Below, one piece after another: positions 12,903-24,439 of a stretch of 64,000 nucleotides of DNA. The DNA lies in assembly GCF_024679245.1 (NCBI RefSeq), contig NC_090173.1, positions 10,613,428 to 10,677,427 on the forward strand, in the 5' to 3' direction. Origin of the DNA: Pseudorasbora parva (lineage: Eukaryota > Chordata > Actinopteri > Cypriniformes > Gobionidae). Position 1 is the stretch's first letter, and the number at the start of each line of letters is the position of its first letter. The notes under the pieces are model-generated. The model saw only the letters and a program-made list of their open reading frames with translations. It was not told where the DNA came from and did no database searches. The translations under genes and the position numbers were made by a program.

Positions 12903-13604
12903 AGGGATCCCCTGGTGTTGAGACTTGTATGGCTTAATATAACATAAATGATGTCTCTTACTGAATTATGTAGTAGAAAACCCATGAAAGGGAAACCATC
13001 TACGTTATTTTAAAAATCGATTTTATATTTGGACCATGGGCGGCGCCATTTTGTTTGCGGTCTAGGTTGATGACGTAGAGTGGTTGAACTCCTCAATCAG
13101 CTGGCATTACCCGTAGCTATTTTTACCACAACTCAACTCGAAAATTGTTTCAGAGTTAAACAAAACCAATGAATTCCTTTGTAATTATACTTAAAACACA
13201 CTCAAACATAAATGTGCACACAAACTCACCTACACAAGTCACAAACAGATCGGCGGGCGCGCACACGACAGGCTCTGTTTCAATCGAGATGTTGGGCTGC
13301 TCAGTCTCCACGACAGGGGCTGAATCTGAAATCGACCCTATACCCTTAAATAGCGCATTATTTGAAGGGACGGACATTTGTAGTGTTGTCTGACACCATA
13401 GTGGACATGTTCGAGTGCAGTCATTCAGTCTCACGTTCCACCGCAATAACGAGTGTAAAGCCGATTTACAAACAGCTGTCCGACTTCACGCACTCAAACA
13501 TACATGTGCACACAAACTCTCTCGCTCACACAGACTCACACACACCCCAACAGATCGGCGCGAACACACACACACACACACACACACCCCAACAGATCGG
13601 CGCG

Positions 13605-13643
<39 letters not shown>

Positions 13644-14209
13644 GCACTGCGTGCGCGCATACATAACCCTCAATCTATTCCCTGTGTTGATATCCTAGAT
13701 AGACTGTTGATAGTAGATTAACTGTAATGCCTAATGTGACCAGCAGAGGGAAATATCTAGGTAGGACGATGGGATAAAGTAACGTGAGGAAGAGAGGCAG
13801 GATGTTTTGGTGATGATGCATGGGATTGAGACAGAGCAGTCTGTCAGTGTGTGTGTGCGCGCCCGCCGATCTGTTTGTGACTTGTGTAGGTGAGTTTGTT
13901 TGCACATGTATGTTTGAGTGTGTTTTAAGTACAATTACAAAGCAATTCATTTGTTTTGTTTAACTCTGAAACAATTTTCGAGTTGCGTTGTGGTAAAAAT
14001 AGCAACGGGTAACGCCAGCTGATTGAGGAGTTCAACCACTCTACGTCATCAACCTAGAACGCAAACAAAATGGCGCCGCCCATGGTCCAAATATAAAATC
14101 GATTTTTTAAATAACGTAGATCTTTCATGGGTTTTCTACTACATAATTCAGTAAGAGACATCATTTATGTTATATTAAGCCATACAAGTCTCAACACCAT
14201 GGGATCCCT
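12903..14209. mobile_element. piggyBac-like palindromic element, TSD TTAA
   Basis: Starts agggatcccctggtgttgag and ends with the complement, tcaacaccatgggatccct. It is flanked by TTAA at 12899-12902 and 14210-14213. The inverted arms are about 365 bases each (12903-13270 and 13850-14209) with few mismatches. The central 580 bases hold CA repeats and a duplicated caacagatcggcgcgaac block. TTAA duplication without other signs fits piggyBac, and Kolobok would also fit. No transposase frame is present. It inserted in an older MITE. Confidence 0.8.
13565..13640 (+). repeat. (CA)n microsatellite with duplicated flank
   Basis: Two CA runs separated by a repeat of ccccaacagatcggcgcgaa, which also precedes the first run. 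This is slippage or unequal exchange at a larger unit than the dinucleotide. Confidence 0.9.
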
Positions 14210-14213
14210 TTAA

Positions 14214-14252
14214 TGACATAATTTTCATTTTTGGGTGAACTAACATTTTAAG
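14214..14252 (+). mobile_element. Cyprinid MITE, right end, part 2
   Basis: Terminal segment atgacataattttcattttt followed by gggtgaactaac. It completes the MITE end interrupted by the TTAA-flanked element. The rest to 14696 contains no recognisable feature. Confidence 0.65.
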
Positions 14253-14696
14253 TCACTGAATAGATTGAATTTGCTGAATATCTCTTCAATTGCATTTCTG
14301 CATGGATTGTCAGGAGGCACTGCACTTAGCACTTGTTCTTTAAGACTTGCATGAACTTCATCAACATACTCCTTAAAACTTTCAACAATAGATAACACAA
14401 GACTGATGGCAACACCACTGCCCTATAACTTTACTATAATCGATGCACACATATCTTTTACCTGGTCTTGACAAATGAGATGTTGAAGGTTGATTTATCA
14501 CATCTATGTCCATTTTAGAGGCATGTTCTCTGCATCAATTCACAGAATTTCAGTTCGGCCAACTGAAAAATGTAGATGTGATTAGTCACAACAAGCATAC
14601 CGGTGGACAACGAAACTCAACAAGCATACCGGTGGAATTAAAATAAATGCAAAAAACCTGCCTACCTTAACAATGGGTGCGTTTCCATGCACGTTC

Positions 14697-15300
14697 TTAA
14701 AGGTGCCCTAGAATGATTTGAAACAATATGTTAAATAGTTCTCTGATATCTACATAGAGGGTGTGTGGCTTATTTAAGGGCAAAAATTGTCCAGATACGG
14801 TTTCACAGGTCCATTTATAACCCTATAAATTGTCCCTATATGCAATGCTTCTGCCTTATTTGGAAGGGTCATAAATATTATTGTTGAGCTCTGCTCTGAT
14901 TGGCTTATTTCAGCAGCTCACAGCTGTTCAGTTGTTTAGCAAAGCGGCTCGTGAGTCCTGACCGTCCTGACTGAACACAGACCGACTGAATGACACTTTA
15001 AGCAGAACATCTCAAATGGAGATTTGATAAAATGCAGCTTAACTTTACTTGTTTATTGGTGTTTTAAGATCATCAAAGATCGTTCAGATCGTACATATGG
15101 TTGCCAGATTGCACATGTTTAGGTAAAACACCGGATAGCATACGTGTTCTTTTCACAGAAAAGCTTTGATTGGGGGATTTAAATGCCTGAAATCTGGCAA
15201 CCGCAAGCACAAACGCTGGCGCTTCTTCTCCCCCTGACAAAACCAAAACCAGTGCATTTTGTTCGAGTGAGCAATCTGTAAGCAACTAAACTAACGTAGT
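14697..15300 (+). repeat. Interspersed repeat fragment (aaaggtgccctagaatg family)
   Basis: The block beginning aaaggtgccctagaatgatt and running through gctctgattggcttatttca reads like a dispersed cyprinid repeat. A second piece with ttgtgggcggggctatgttc at 17330-17540 may be its other end. No inverted termini were resolved and no protein frame is present. Nothing else is recognisable to 15820. Confidence 0.4.
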
Positions 15301-15826
15301 AGCCTATGACGTATCTACCGTTGTATTTTGTAATACAAAATAATATTACCCTTTGTCATTAGACACACTATTTAGTTTGGTATGGTACTTTTGTTTGGTA
15401 TGGTGTTTCCTGTTGTAACTGTAAGCATCTTGCATTATCTAGACAATGCGGTCTCTCTAAGAAACTTTCAATTTAATCAGACATTGTTTAAACAGTCAAT
15501 AAGTGGATAAATCACTACTTACTGCTTGCAGGAATATAGTTGGAATTTCCCCTTGCTTCAGGTTTAGATGCTGAGCGAAGCTTGCTTGACATTGTCCAGG
15601 TGAGAAAAACTGTCCGCAGTGAAATGGGGCGAACAAACCAACGATTTTGAATTAAATTGTTGCGGTATCCAATTATAATAAACATCAACCATGACTGTTG
15701 ACATTTTTTATCTGTGGGAAGGGTATGAAAAGTACTTTAAAGAACTTAAAGAACTTTAAATCAACACAGAAAAGCCTAAAATTGGGCTTAGAATCAGTGA
15801 ATTTACATGTATGATGATGACATTTG

Positions 15827-17322
15827 CTATCGTCTATCTCCTTTTGAGTCCCAAATCAAAAACAGTGCATTCATTAATTCAAAAATAAAAAGTTTGCTAT
15901 AAGCAGAAAAACTAAGCCAAGACACTTCTTTCCAGAACTCCTTAGCATAAATCACATTCAAAAAACAAATGTGGTCTTTTTTTAAGATTAAAATTACAGA
16001 ATGTGAAAAGATGTCCAACTAAAATAAACTTTTAGAATTTTATATTGAAGTTCTTTTAACTTGTTAGGTAACAGAAACTTATTAATTTTCCTAATAAGGA
16101 TTCTTCTAATCACAAAAAAATTATATTTGACATTGGAAAGCTCCAATCCTCCTATGGATAATTGTGGCATTTCACAGACTGATACTCTGTAACTACAGTA
16201 TGACCTAAACACATGCAACAGTTTAGGTGAAATAGAGTTAGAAACCCATTCATAAACCTTAGGCGAGGAATCTACTCCAAAAATGGCAGTACATTCAGGA
16301 GGAATAAAAGCAGCCATCCTCTTTCAACAAATCCAAAACAAAAAATACACCTGTGTCTTACCAATTCTAAAGAAAAATTGATTTTCCTCTGTGCAGCACA
16401 TTCTGATTGTTCAATATAATACTCATAGGAGGAGAAAAAGTGTGGCAAAGGGCAAGCTTACAGGCTTCAAAGGATTGCTTGTGAAAATGAGCAAGTCTGA
16501 CCAGAAGTTTGTTACATTTAAAATCGCAGGACAATAAGAAATGTAATCCCCACATTTTTCAAAAATCTATTTAGGTATGTAAACCCATAACAGATTAAAT
16601 AGTATGGAGTCAATAGACAAACAGGTTTTCAGATTAACATATAAAGACAAAGGTGGATAAATAATCCTAGAAATGCCTTCAGCTTTACATATTAAGCCAT
16701 GACCATAGATAGTTAAATTTCTCTGTAGCCAACAATTGAAGACATTCGTTCTTTTTTTTTTCTTTTTTCTTTTTTTTTTGTCCTTTGCAAAAAATATGTA
16801 CAACTCTATCCATGGGTGATTTACTTATTAAAATACCCAAATATCTAACAGAACTTTTGACCAATATACATTTTATATGATCTTTATCAAGACTGTCAAC
16901 AGGTATAATTTTACTTTTATTTCGATTGACTGTGAGACCAGAAGCATTAAAGAATTCAAAATGACAGGAACCTGTTTCTTATCTTTTAAGAAGACTCAGA
17001 CAGGTGTCTTCCGCCAGTTGACTAATTAGGAAAGTGTGTTCAGCTACTACAATACGCTGAACATTTACACAAAGATGAATACAAATATTGAGAACATCAG
17101 TGACCAACAAAAAAACAAAAATGGCAAAAAAGGACACCCTTGTCTGATGCCCCTACTAATCATAAACCAAGGAGAAACATGATTCACCAAAGATACATTG
17201 CTGTTAATATTTTTGTAGAAAGTCTGAACTATTTTGATAAAGGTAGAGCCAAAACCAAATCTAGGCAAAAATTCAAACATAAACTTATGCTCACCCATGT
17301 CAAAGGCCTTTTAAAAGTCTAA
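15827..17322 (-). pseudogene. Tx1/L1-like LINE ORF2 remnant (reverse transcriptase)
   Basis: Reading the minus strand, a reverse-transcriptase piece at 17298-17110 contains FGFGSTFIKIVQTFYKN and ISRGIRQGCPFLPFLF, the conserved 'RGIRQGCPLSPFLF' block. Later pieces are CWLQRNLTIYGHGLICKAEG with PPLSLYV (about 16740-16620), LLVRLAHFHKQSFEACKL (about 16530-16440) and NKLKELQYKILKVYFSW (about 16080-16020). The order is that of the region after the RT in L1/Tx1 LINEs. The catalytic YxDD block is not preserved, and stops and frameshifts separate the pieces. Confidence 0.75.
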
Positions 17323-17616
17323 ACATAAAATCGTATAAAGCCTGCCCTAACAATTTGATTGGCCCGAACAGCTCTGCTTCCAGCATAGTTGCTCCACAAC
17401 GGATCAAGTCAAGACCGAACTTCCCGAACTCAAATGTTGTGGGCGGGGCTATGTTCGTCTGGCATCCAGGCTAGGACGGAGCATCAGATGCAAATCTTGT
17501 ATGCCAATGTGCATTAGCATATTTAGTTACATTCAAAGTGGATTGGTCTTTGAAAGCGAGCCCCAGTTTGTTGGTTCAGTTACATACGTAACTAAGATAT
17601 TTTCTTTTATAATCAC

Positions 17617-17924
17617 TGTGGTGTGGCAAGCAGCGGGGCGAGGGACCGCGAGAGCGGGCCGGTGACGAGTGGTAATGAGTACCAGCTGCGTGACACACCT
17701 GTCTCGTCTCGCGGCCAAGGGACGGGAGCATAAAAGGAGGAGCGAAGGCAGCGGAAGACGAGAGAGGACCAGGCCTGGATTTTATGATGAGTTTTGTTAT
17801 GTGTGTGTGGGCAGTCGTCCGTGAGGGGCTGCCCGCGGTTTACTTTCGTTTTGTTTATTTAATAAAAGTTGTTGAATGTTCGCCGGTTCCCGCCTCCTTC
17901 CTTCCATCCACGAACTCCGTTACA
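17617..17924 (+). mobile_element. Solo LTR, TSD ATCAC
   Basis: A 308-bp sequence starting tgtggtgtggcaag and ending ctccgttaca, bounded by ATCAC at 17612-17616 and 17925-17929. It contains a TATA-like cataaaagg near 17730 and an aataaaa poly(A) signal near 17870, in LTR order. There is no internal region, so it is a solo LTR left by recombination. The superfamily is probably Gypsy, from the 5-bp duplication and TG..CA ends. Confidence 0.85.
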
Positions 17925-18190
17925 ATCACATAAAACTTAAAAATTTTCCAGTGTGTGTGTGAGAGCATAGCTCTTCTCCAGACTCACTGTTTTTGAACGG
18001 CAAGATGGATCAGAACCAGACAAGAGACACCAGCAGATCACTCAACTTTCCATAGGGACTGGAAACTCCTGCAGAACAAACACATAATTTATCATCAAGA
18101 ACTCAATCAATCAATCAATCAATTAATTATGTGAAATTGTGTTATGTTTAATTATGTTAGCTTCTCTTCTCTTTCATCTCTGAGAAACCG

Positions 18191-18309
18191 ATGAAGCTTC
18201 TCAAACTCTTGTTTAATCTGACGCTCTGTGTGCTCAGCGTGATACTGAAATCAAATCACATTCACTTCAATTATCTCAAAGATGCAACTTATTCTGGAGC
18301 AGCATGTGG
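18191..18309 (+). pseudogene. Orphan signal-peptide-like exon
   Basis: A short frame starts MKLLKLLFNLTLCVLSVIL, a basic start then a hydrophobic core as in a secretory signal peptide. It continues 20 residues to a possible splice donor (gttagt at 18310). No downstream exon of a secreted or receptor protein was found. It could be a stranded first exon of a receptor gene whose other exons were lost, or chance. The family is not recognised. The surrounding 17930-18190 and 18310-19060 hold no other supported feature. Confidence 0.25.
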
Positions 18310-19065
18310 GTTAGTTAACTAAAACTTTAACTTTCTGAAGTACTAGTTCTGTAGTAGTAGATATTCAATGTCTGTTGGATACAACTAAACATTCTCAATC
18401 TCATCAGCCTCATAACAACTGAACTATGAACATTTTTCTGTGTATAATAAGGGTTGAGATAAAACTAGCTAAAAGTTGATGAATGTAAATATTTTCCCCT
18501 ATTTAAAAGCTACCTATTACATAGCTAATTAACTTAAACTCAACAAAGATTACTTTTCTTTTGCTGAGGTATATTCTCATGAATATTTCAAATTTGTCAT
18601 GAAACTGAAGTTAAAGAGATGTGGAAGTTTTTTAGATTAAATGTTACACAATAATGATGTTCACGGATAAATACATTATAATAATTACTGCAGTACTCCA
18701 TAAAAATAAGAATTTCAGATGGAGAAAGTTGAGCACTAGCCAGCAAATAGTCCCACCCACTGCCGAAGCAACCAGCAAGCCAGGGTTGCATAGTCTGCAC
18801 TTTTCCAGCAGAATTGCAAGTATAGGTATAGCTGCAGACTGGAGATCTTAAAATTGGGGTGTGAACTCCAAAAGTGGGCAGCACCTTCAAAATGGTCTAA
18901 ACCACAACTGACTGCCAAGTGTGCTGGAGGAACTCAAACAGGGTTTGACAGCTACGGAACTCATCTGAGAGCAAGATAGCACAAGATAGCGCACTTATCC
19001 AGTCCTTGGGAAGGCAGTGGCGAAGCAAGTGATACACAGAGTGGGTCTCTGGTGTTACTGGCTAC

Positions 19066-19500
19066 TTAAAGCCAGCACTCAGGAGGATACAGACTCTACA
19101 CAAACTACATGAACTATAGAATCTAGCAGCTCTACATATATCTGCAAGTGAGGCGCTGTGCGCCAGCACCCAGGAGGAATCAACCCTCCTGGCAGAGTGA
19201 GCTCTCAACCCAAGGGGGCACGGCTTGCCTTGGGTCTGGTATGCCAAGTCGATGGCATCCACTATCCAGGGGGCCAACCTCTGCTCTGCCGAGAGCTGGT
19301 CTGAGATTCTGAAGCAAAGCACAAACAGGACAGAGCAAAGCAAGGACTGGGTCAGTCCCCTCCAGTAGGTTCTCCTCCAGGTTTAACACCTGGTCCCTGT
19401 AAGGAGTGGTGGGAACCAATTGGGCACATATCCGGGCCAGGGTCTCAGGACAACGTGAGAGTTAGTTGGCCCAAATTCCAGGCATGGAAATAATAAAGAT
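19066..19500 (-). pseudogene. DIRS-type tyrosine recombinase remnant
   Basis: Minus-strand frames in order give VPTTPYRDQVLNLEENLLEG, DPVLALLCPVCALL, then RISDQLSAEQRLAPWIVDAI, DLAYQTQGKPCPLGLRAHSA and ASLADICRAARF. This is the C-terminal half of the DIRS YR protein, including the HxxR-region text 'RAHSxR', here RAHSARRV. Frame changes occur near 19400 and 19290. The catalytic tyrosine end is not identifiable. It is dead, and is on the same strand as the Gag remnant at 12326-12652. Confidence 0.75.
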
Positions 19501-19643
19501 TTTTTTGTGAAGTTTTTAGTCAGAAGTTTTTGCTTTTCATGAGACCTTTTGATTTTCCCAACGATTAGCCTATATAAGTAACATTTCAGTACAAATAAAG
19601 TTACCAAAATCGATATTTTAATGTTATAATAGTGATTTGATCA

Positions 19644-19648
<5 letters not shown>

Positions 19649-19675
<27 letters not shown>
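19649..19675. repeat. (AT)n microsatellite
   Basis: Uninterrupted AT dinucleotides. Confidence 0.95.
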
Positions 19676-19679
<4 letters not shown>

Positions 19680-19809
19680 GAGTGGAAATGGCCAATGAGG
19701 CAATAAGTATATTCCTGTTAACAAGTGGGCTTGAGATAGACTGAAATTAATGTTGTTTACTTTACTCGAATAAAAGGGGGATTATGAAATCCACTACCGC
19801 TTCAACATG

Positions 19810-19910
<101 letters not shown>

Positions 19911-20935
19911 CTAAAGGATTAGGAACACCTGTTCAATTTCTCATTAATGCAATTATCTAAACAAACCAATCACATGACAGTTGCTTCCGTGCATTTAGGG
20001 GTGTGGTCCTGGTCAAGACAATCTCCTGAACTCCAAACTGAATGTCCGAATGCGAAAGAAAGGTGATTTAAGCAATTTTGAACATGGCATGTTTGTTGGT
20101 GCCAGACGGGCCGGTCTGAGTATTTCACAATCTGCTCAGTTACTGGGATTTTCACACACAACCATTTCTAGGATTTACAAATAATGGTGTGAAAAGGGAA
20201 AAACATCCAGTATGCGGCAGTCCTGTGGGCGGAAATGCCTTGTTGATGCTAGAGGTCAGAGGAGAATCGGCCGACTGATTCAAGCTGATAGAAGAGCAAC
20301 TTTGACTGAAATAACCACTCGTTACAACCGAGGTATGCAGCAAAGCATTTGTGAAGCCACAACATGCACAACCTTGAGGCGGATGGGCTACAACAGCAGA
20401 AGACCCCACCGGGTACCACTCATCTCCACTACAAATAGGAAAAAGAGGCGACAATTTGCACAAACTCACCAAAATTGGACAGTTGACAGAGTCAGAGTCT
20501 CGATTTATGTTGAGACATTCAGTGACCACTGTGCAGGCTGGTGGTGGTGGTGTAATGGTGTGGGGGATGTTTTCTTGGCACACATTAGGCCCGTAGTGCC
20601 AATTGGGCATCGTTTAAATGCCATGGCCTACCTGAGCATTGTTTCTGACCATGTCCATCCCTTTATGACCACCATATACCCATCCTCTGATGGCTACTCC
20701 CAGCAGGATAATGCACCATGTCACAAAGCTAGAAACATTTCAAATTGGTTTCTTGAACATGACAATGAGTTCACTGTACTAAAATGGCCCCCACAGTCAC
20801 CAGATCTCAACCCAATAGAGCATCTTTGGGATGTGGTGGAACGGGAGCTTCGTGCCCTGGATGTGCATCCCACAAATCTCCATCAACTGCAAGATGCTAT
20901 CCTATCAATATGGGCCAACATTTCTACGAAATTTT
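19911..20935 (+). mobile_element. Decayed Tc1-like transposon (copy 1)
   Basis: Begins cctaaaggattaggaacacc directly after a TA-rich microsatellite and carries a 5' untranslated part, then the transposase remnant described separately. The right inverted terminus is absent: homology stops near 20930 in AT-rich DNA. Confidence 0.75.
20050..20931 (+). pseudogene. Tc1-family transposase pseudogene
   Basis: From ATG at 20050 the frame gives MRKKGDLSNFEHGMFVGARR, an HTH-bearing N-terminus, then a TAA stop at 20182. The same frame resumes with CGRKCLVDARGQRR and up to AQTHQNWTV. At about 20490 a deletion removes the first catalytic Asp region. The next stretch (AGWWWWCNGVGDVF) is the glycine-rich 'GGGGVMVWGMFSW' block read out of frame, and the frame is restored by about 20600. 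The second Asp (QQDNAPCHKA) and the Glu (SPDLNPIEHLWD) blocks remain. The C-terminal 30 or so residues are lost. Not functional. Confidence 0.85.
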
Positions 20936-21021
20936 ACTGCTTAATATTTTTTTGTATTATTAGTATGTATAATCAGTTAATATTATGTATTTGTATTATT
21001 ATTCTTTACTAATATTCATTA

Positions 21022-21560
21022 TAATTTGTATAATCATTATTATTTAGTCAGAATGAGTCTGAGCACAGGAGTGAGAGAGACATGGAGAGAAAATAATTTT
21101 GAACACAGGAATATGTAGCATAAGTTTTCCAATTATTCACATGTGACTGTAATTCTCTGTAAGGAAGTATTGTGTAGCATAAAGTTGTTTTCCTACCAAT
21201 GCATATAACACATGTCACAAGTTCTCTACAAGACATATTTTGAACAATGAACAACAAGTTTCTCTATACATATGTTCTAGGGTATATTATGCCGCGTGAA
21301 AGCACGAGGTATAGTGCAAACAACCTGTTTATCTGGTAATACAATTGATTTCTCTGTCTGAGCAACCTATAAAATCCAAACTGGGTGTATACAATTATCC
21401 AAAATAAATCTCTTGGCAAAATAACTGGTGTCTGGTCCTGTGAATTAAACTACCATGGGGAAAAGCTTAATTTTTAGTCTACAAGTTAAAAACTGCTTTA
21501 AGCCTTTGTCTATTGCTGAAGAGGTTTGTTTTGTTTTTTCACCATATATGCTGAAATTAA
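21022..21560. other. No recognisable feature
   Basis: AT-rich sequence without a supported gene or an identified repeat. Confidence 0.5.
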
Positions 21561-21636
21561 TGCTGAAAGGGATAGTTCACCCAAAAATGAAAATTAGCCC
21601 ATGATTTACTCACTCTCAAGTCATCCTAGATGTATA

Positions 21637-22704
21637 TAGCCGCGTTTCCACCGCAGGAACTTTCCCCAGGAACTAGGAGCTTTGGGAGCTTTGGGCTGGT
21701 ACTTGCCCTGTGTCCCAATTCGCATACTATCCATACTAAATAGTATTCGAAAATAGAATTAGTATGTCCCAAATCGTAGTATGTTGAAAAGAGTATTCCA
21801 AAGATGCCCAAATGGTTTACTATTTCCAGTCCAAATTGGAAGTATGGATCGATGCGCACTCTAACGGCTGATATTGCCCACAACCCATTGCGAGTTGGAC
21901 GAGGATTTGATTATTAACTACAAACACGGATAAAAGCGTTAAAAAACTACAAACATAACGGATGTGCGAGTCCGACGGTTAAGTAGAGAAGTTTAGATAA
22001 AGGGGTTTGTTTGAGTGACCAACTATCAATATTTAACCTGACAAAATATTTATTTATTGAGTGTTGTCCATATTATATTTCACCTGCAGCAGCATTGTGA
22101 ACTTTTTTAATGACACGTTTGGCCATTAACTTTTAAATGCGTCATTATATTTAAGCTGCAAACACATGAGGAGAGTCTCTGACCCACAAAGACCCACACA
22201 TGGCAGATCAACGAGCGGCTACATTTCTCTCCGATACGGCAGGAGATTAAACTGAATGTGGAGGATTTAAACTGTGACGAATCTGACGATAATTGACAGG
22301 GCAGTTAAACGGTGATGGGATGCTCGTAACAAAGCGACAGAGCCAGTTAAAGATGACGAAGTAGTTTGTCCCGAAGCTTGCATACTTTTCTGCTACACAC
22401 TCAAAAGTATATACTTTTTCTGCACAAGAGTACATTCTTTTCGGACGTAGTATAAGTAGGCGAATAGGGACGCAGCATTGGTGTGTTTCGACCATAGGAA
22501 CCAGGGTCAAAATGAAGTTCTGGGTAAATATTTCCCCCTCAAAACAGCCCTGCATCGAGGTAGTACTTTTTCAAAGTTCAGGAACTTTCGGGGGTGGGAC
22601 TTGGGCACTGAACATGCTGATTGGTTGAGCTCACGCAGCATTATTTGTTGGTACAAATTTTGTGGTACAAATTGTTCGGGGTAATTTCCGTGGAAACGGG
22701 GCTA
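21637..22704. mobile_element. Nested MITE, TIR tagccgcgtttccac
   Basis: The left end tagccgcgtttccaccgcag is matched by the right end tttccgtggaaacggggcta. Inside the termini are aggaactttccccaggaact and, on the right, aaagttcaggaactttcggg in inverse orientation. It is inserted in the cyprinid MITE. The target duplication is not clear (TA is possible). It is interrupted by another MITE at 21711-22477. Confidence 0.65.
21711..22477. mobile_element. Innermost nested MITE (tgtcccaattcgcatact)
   Basis: Left terminus tgtcccaattcgcatactat, right terminus agtaggcgaatagggacgca, which are imperfect inverted repeats of about 25 bases. The interior has inverted runs of 'agtatac/gtatact'. No protein frame is present. 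Confidence 0.65.
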
Positions 22705-23603
22705 ATGACATTCTTCTTTCAGACGAATAAAATGGGAGTTCTGGCTAGTCCAAGCTTTGGCAGTATTTGTAGCTCTGTTTTTGAAGTCCATAAAAAATGC
22801 ATCTCTGTCAAATAACATGCTCCACATAGCTCCAGGGGTTAATAAAGACTTCTGAAGTGAATTGATGAGTTTGTGTAAGAAAAATATCCATATTCAAAAC
22901 ATTATAATTTAAAGTTCCATCCTATGGCCTTCCGTGGAAAAAATTGTTTAAAGTGCCTCTGCAGGTCAAAATGCGTTTTGAACGTTCGGCCTTTTGAACT
23001 GCAGAGGCACTTTCAACACTTTTGAATATGGAATGCGATCAGACAAAAGACCTTTATTAACCCCCCAGAGGCGTGTGGAGCACGTTATTTGATGGACAGA
23101 TGCATTTTTTATGGACTTCAAAAATTGGGTTAACAGCTTGAAGTCTTCTTCCATTGTAACCCGTGGTGGTTTCAGTCATAAGATGGTGCCAGACATTCGA
23201 CGACAGCGGAGTCACACGTTAAACATATAAGTAGTACCGGTCAAGACAATTTTTAGTACTCAGATAAGTGGTTTGTTTTTTATCTGGGAATAACATACCG
23301 CTTGAATGCACGATTGACCAATCAGAATTTTACAGAGTCGTGTAATTATCTTTGTTATTAGTTTGTTTATATATTATGGTACTGACAATGTGATTTTCTG
23401 AAAAATAATGAAACATTTATGAGCATGAAGTTATAAACTACACAGTGTTATACAGAAACTCACAGACATCAATAATGAAACAATGGGTGACATGCTTCAC
23501 TCTAGCATATGACATTCCTTCATGGCTCACAGCAGTGGCGTCCACAGACTTCCTCTAAATAACAATGTTAAAAAAAAGTTTCTCCAAAATCATGTGACTT
23601 AAA

Positions 23604-23615
23604 GAAAGTGAAAGT
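23604..23615 (+). promoter_or_regulatory. ISRE/IRF-like motif
   Basis: gaaagtgaaagt, fitting the GAAANNGAAA interferon-response core, in the context aaagaaagtgaaagtaaa. The same 12-mer occurs at 25739. A link to the GTPase gene about 30 kb downstream is only a possibility. Confidence 0.3.
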
Positions 23616-23754
23616 AAATAGGCCTTTCAAAATATCAGATATTAAGCTATTTTAATGTTCAATATTTAAGAGTATATCTATTCAGTATTTACTATCATAT
23701 TCAGAGTTATAATTCTAGGCTAAATATTCAAATTTGTATTCAGGCTCTTATATA

Positions 23755-24125
23755 CAGTACCGGTCAAAAGTTTGGAAATGTTGCTATGTTTTATGTTTTT
23801 GAAAGAAGTCTCTTATGCTATTTGATCAAAAATACAGAACAAACAGTAATATAATAATGAGTAAATAAATAAATATTTTAAAATGTAATTTATTCCTGTG
23901 ATGCAAAGCTGTGTTTTCAGCATCATTACTCCAGTCGTCAGTGTCACATGATCCTTCAGAAATCATTCTGATAAGAGGATTTATTATCAATGTTGGAAAC
24001 AGCTCCGCTGCTTAGCCTAATATATATTTTTTTATAACCTGTGATATTTTTTTCACGAACCTTTGATTAATAAAAAGTTTTAAAAGAACCACATTTATTT
24101 AAAATAGAAATCTTTTGTAACAATT
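23755..24125 (+). repeat. Dispersed repeat, cagtaccggtcaaaagtttgg family
   Basis: Begins agtaccggtcaaaagtttgg and contains catcattactccagtcgtca and cacatgatccttcagaaatc, phrases found in many cyprinid repeats. The same phrases recur in the palindromic block at 39950-40480. No terminal structure was resolved. Confidence 0.5.
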
Positions 24126-24147
24126 TACACAGTTTTGGGGGCAGTGT

Positions 24148-24154
24148 TTCTTTT

Positions 24155-24238
<84 letters not shown>

Positions 24239-24239
24239 T
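24148..24239 (+). repeat. (TTTC)n microsatellite
   Basis: About 22 TTTC units, a polypyrimidine tract. Confidence 0.97.
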
Positions 24240-24439
24240 ATTGAAAGGAATACTTTATTCAGCAAGTAGCCTATGTGTTAAATTGACCCATTCTCACAGG
24301 GTTCAGCAGATGTCATTTGTTGGATCCAAGCCCCGCCCAGACCCTCTACTATGAAGGTTTCTTCGATGTTAGGTGATGTCTAGAAAAAGAGCAGACGCTG
24401 TAACCTTAGCCGATCCATTCTGATTGGCTGACATGCATC

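Larger units (their letters stand above)
21566..23160. mobile_element. Cyprinid foldback MITE (gggatagttcaccc family), interrupted
   Basis: The left end reads aagggatagttcacccaaaa, the hallmark of a very abundant cyprinid MITE, and runs to 21636. It resumes at 22705 (atgacattcttctttcagac). The resumed part is itself palindromic: 22770-22900 (ttttgaagtccataaaaaat and on) is repeated inverted at about 23020-23130, around a centre at about 22940. The right terminus is not found, so the outer right end is truncated. It is host to two further nested insertions. Confidence 0.65.

Noticed and set aside
13415..13721. His/Thr-rich frames up to 119 codons
   Set aside because: They arise from the (CA)n tract in the TTAA-flanked element.
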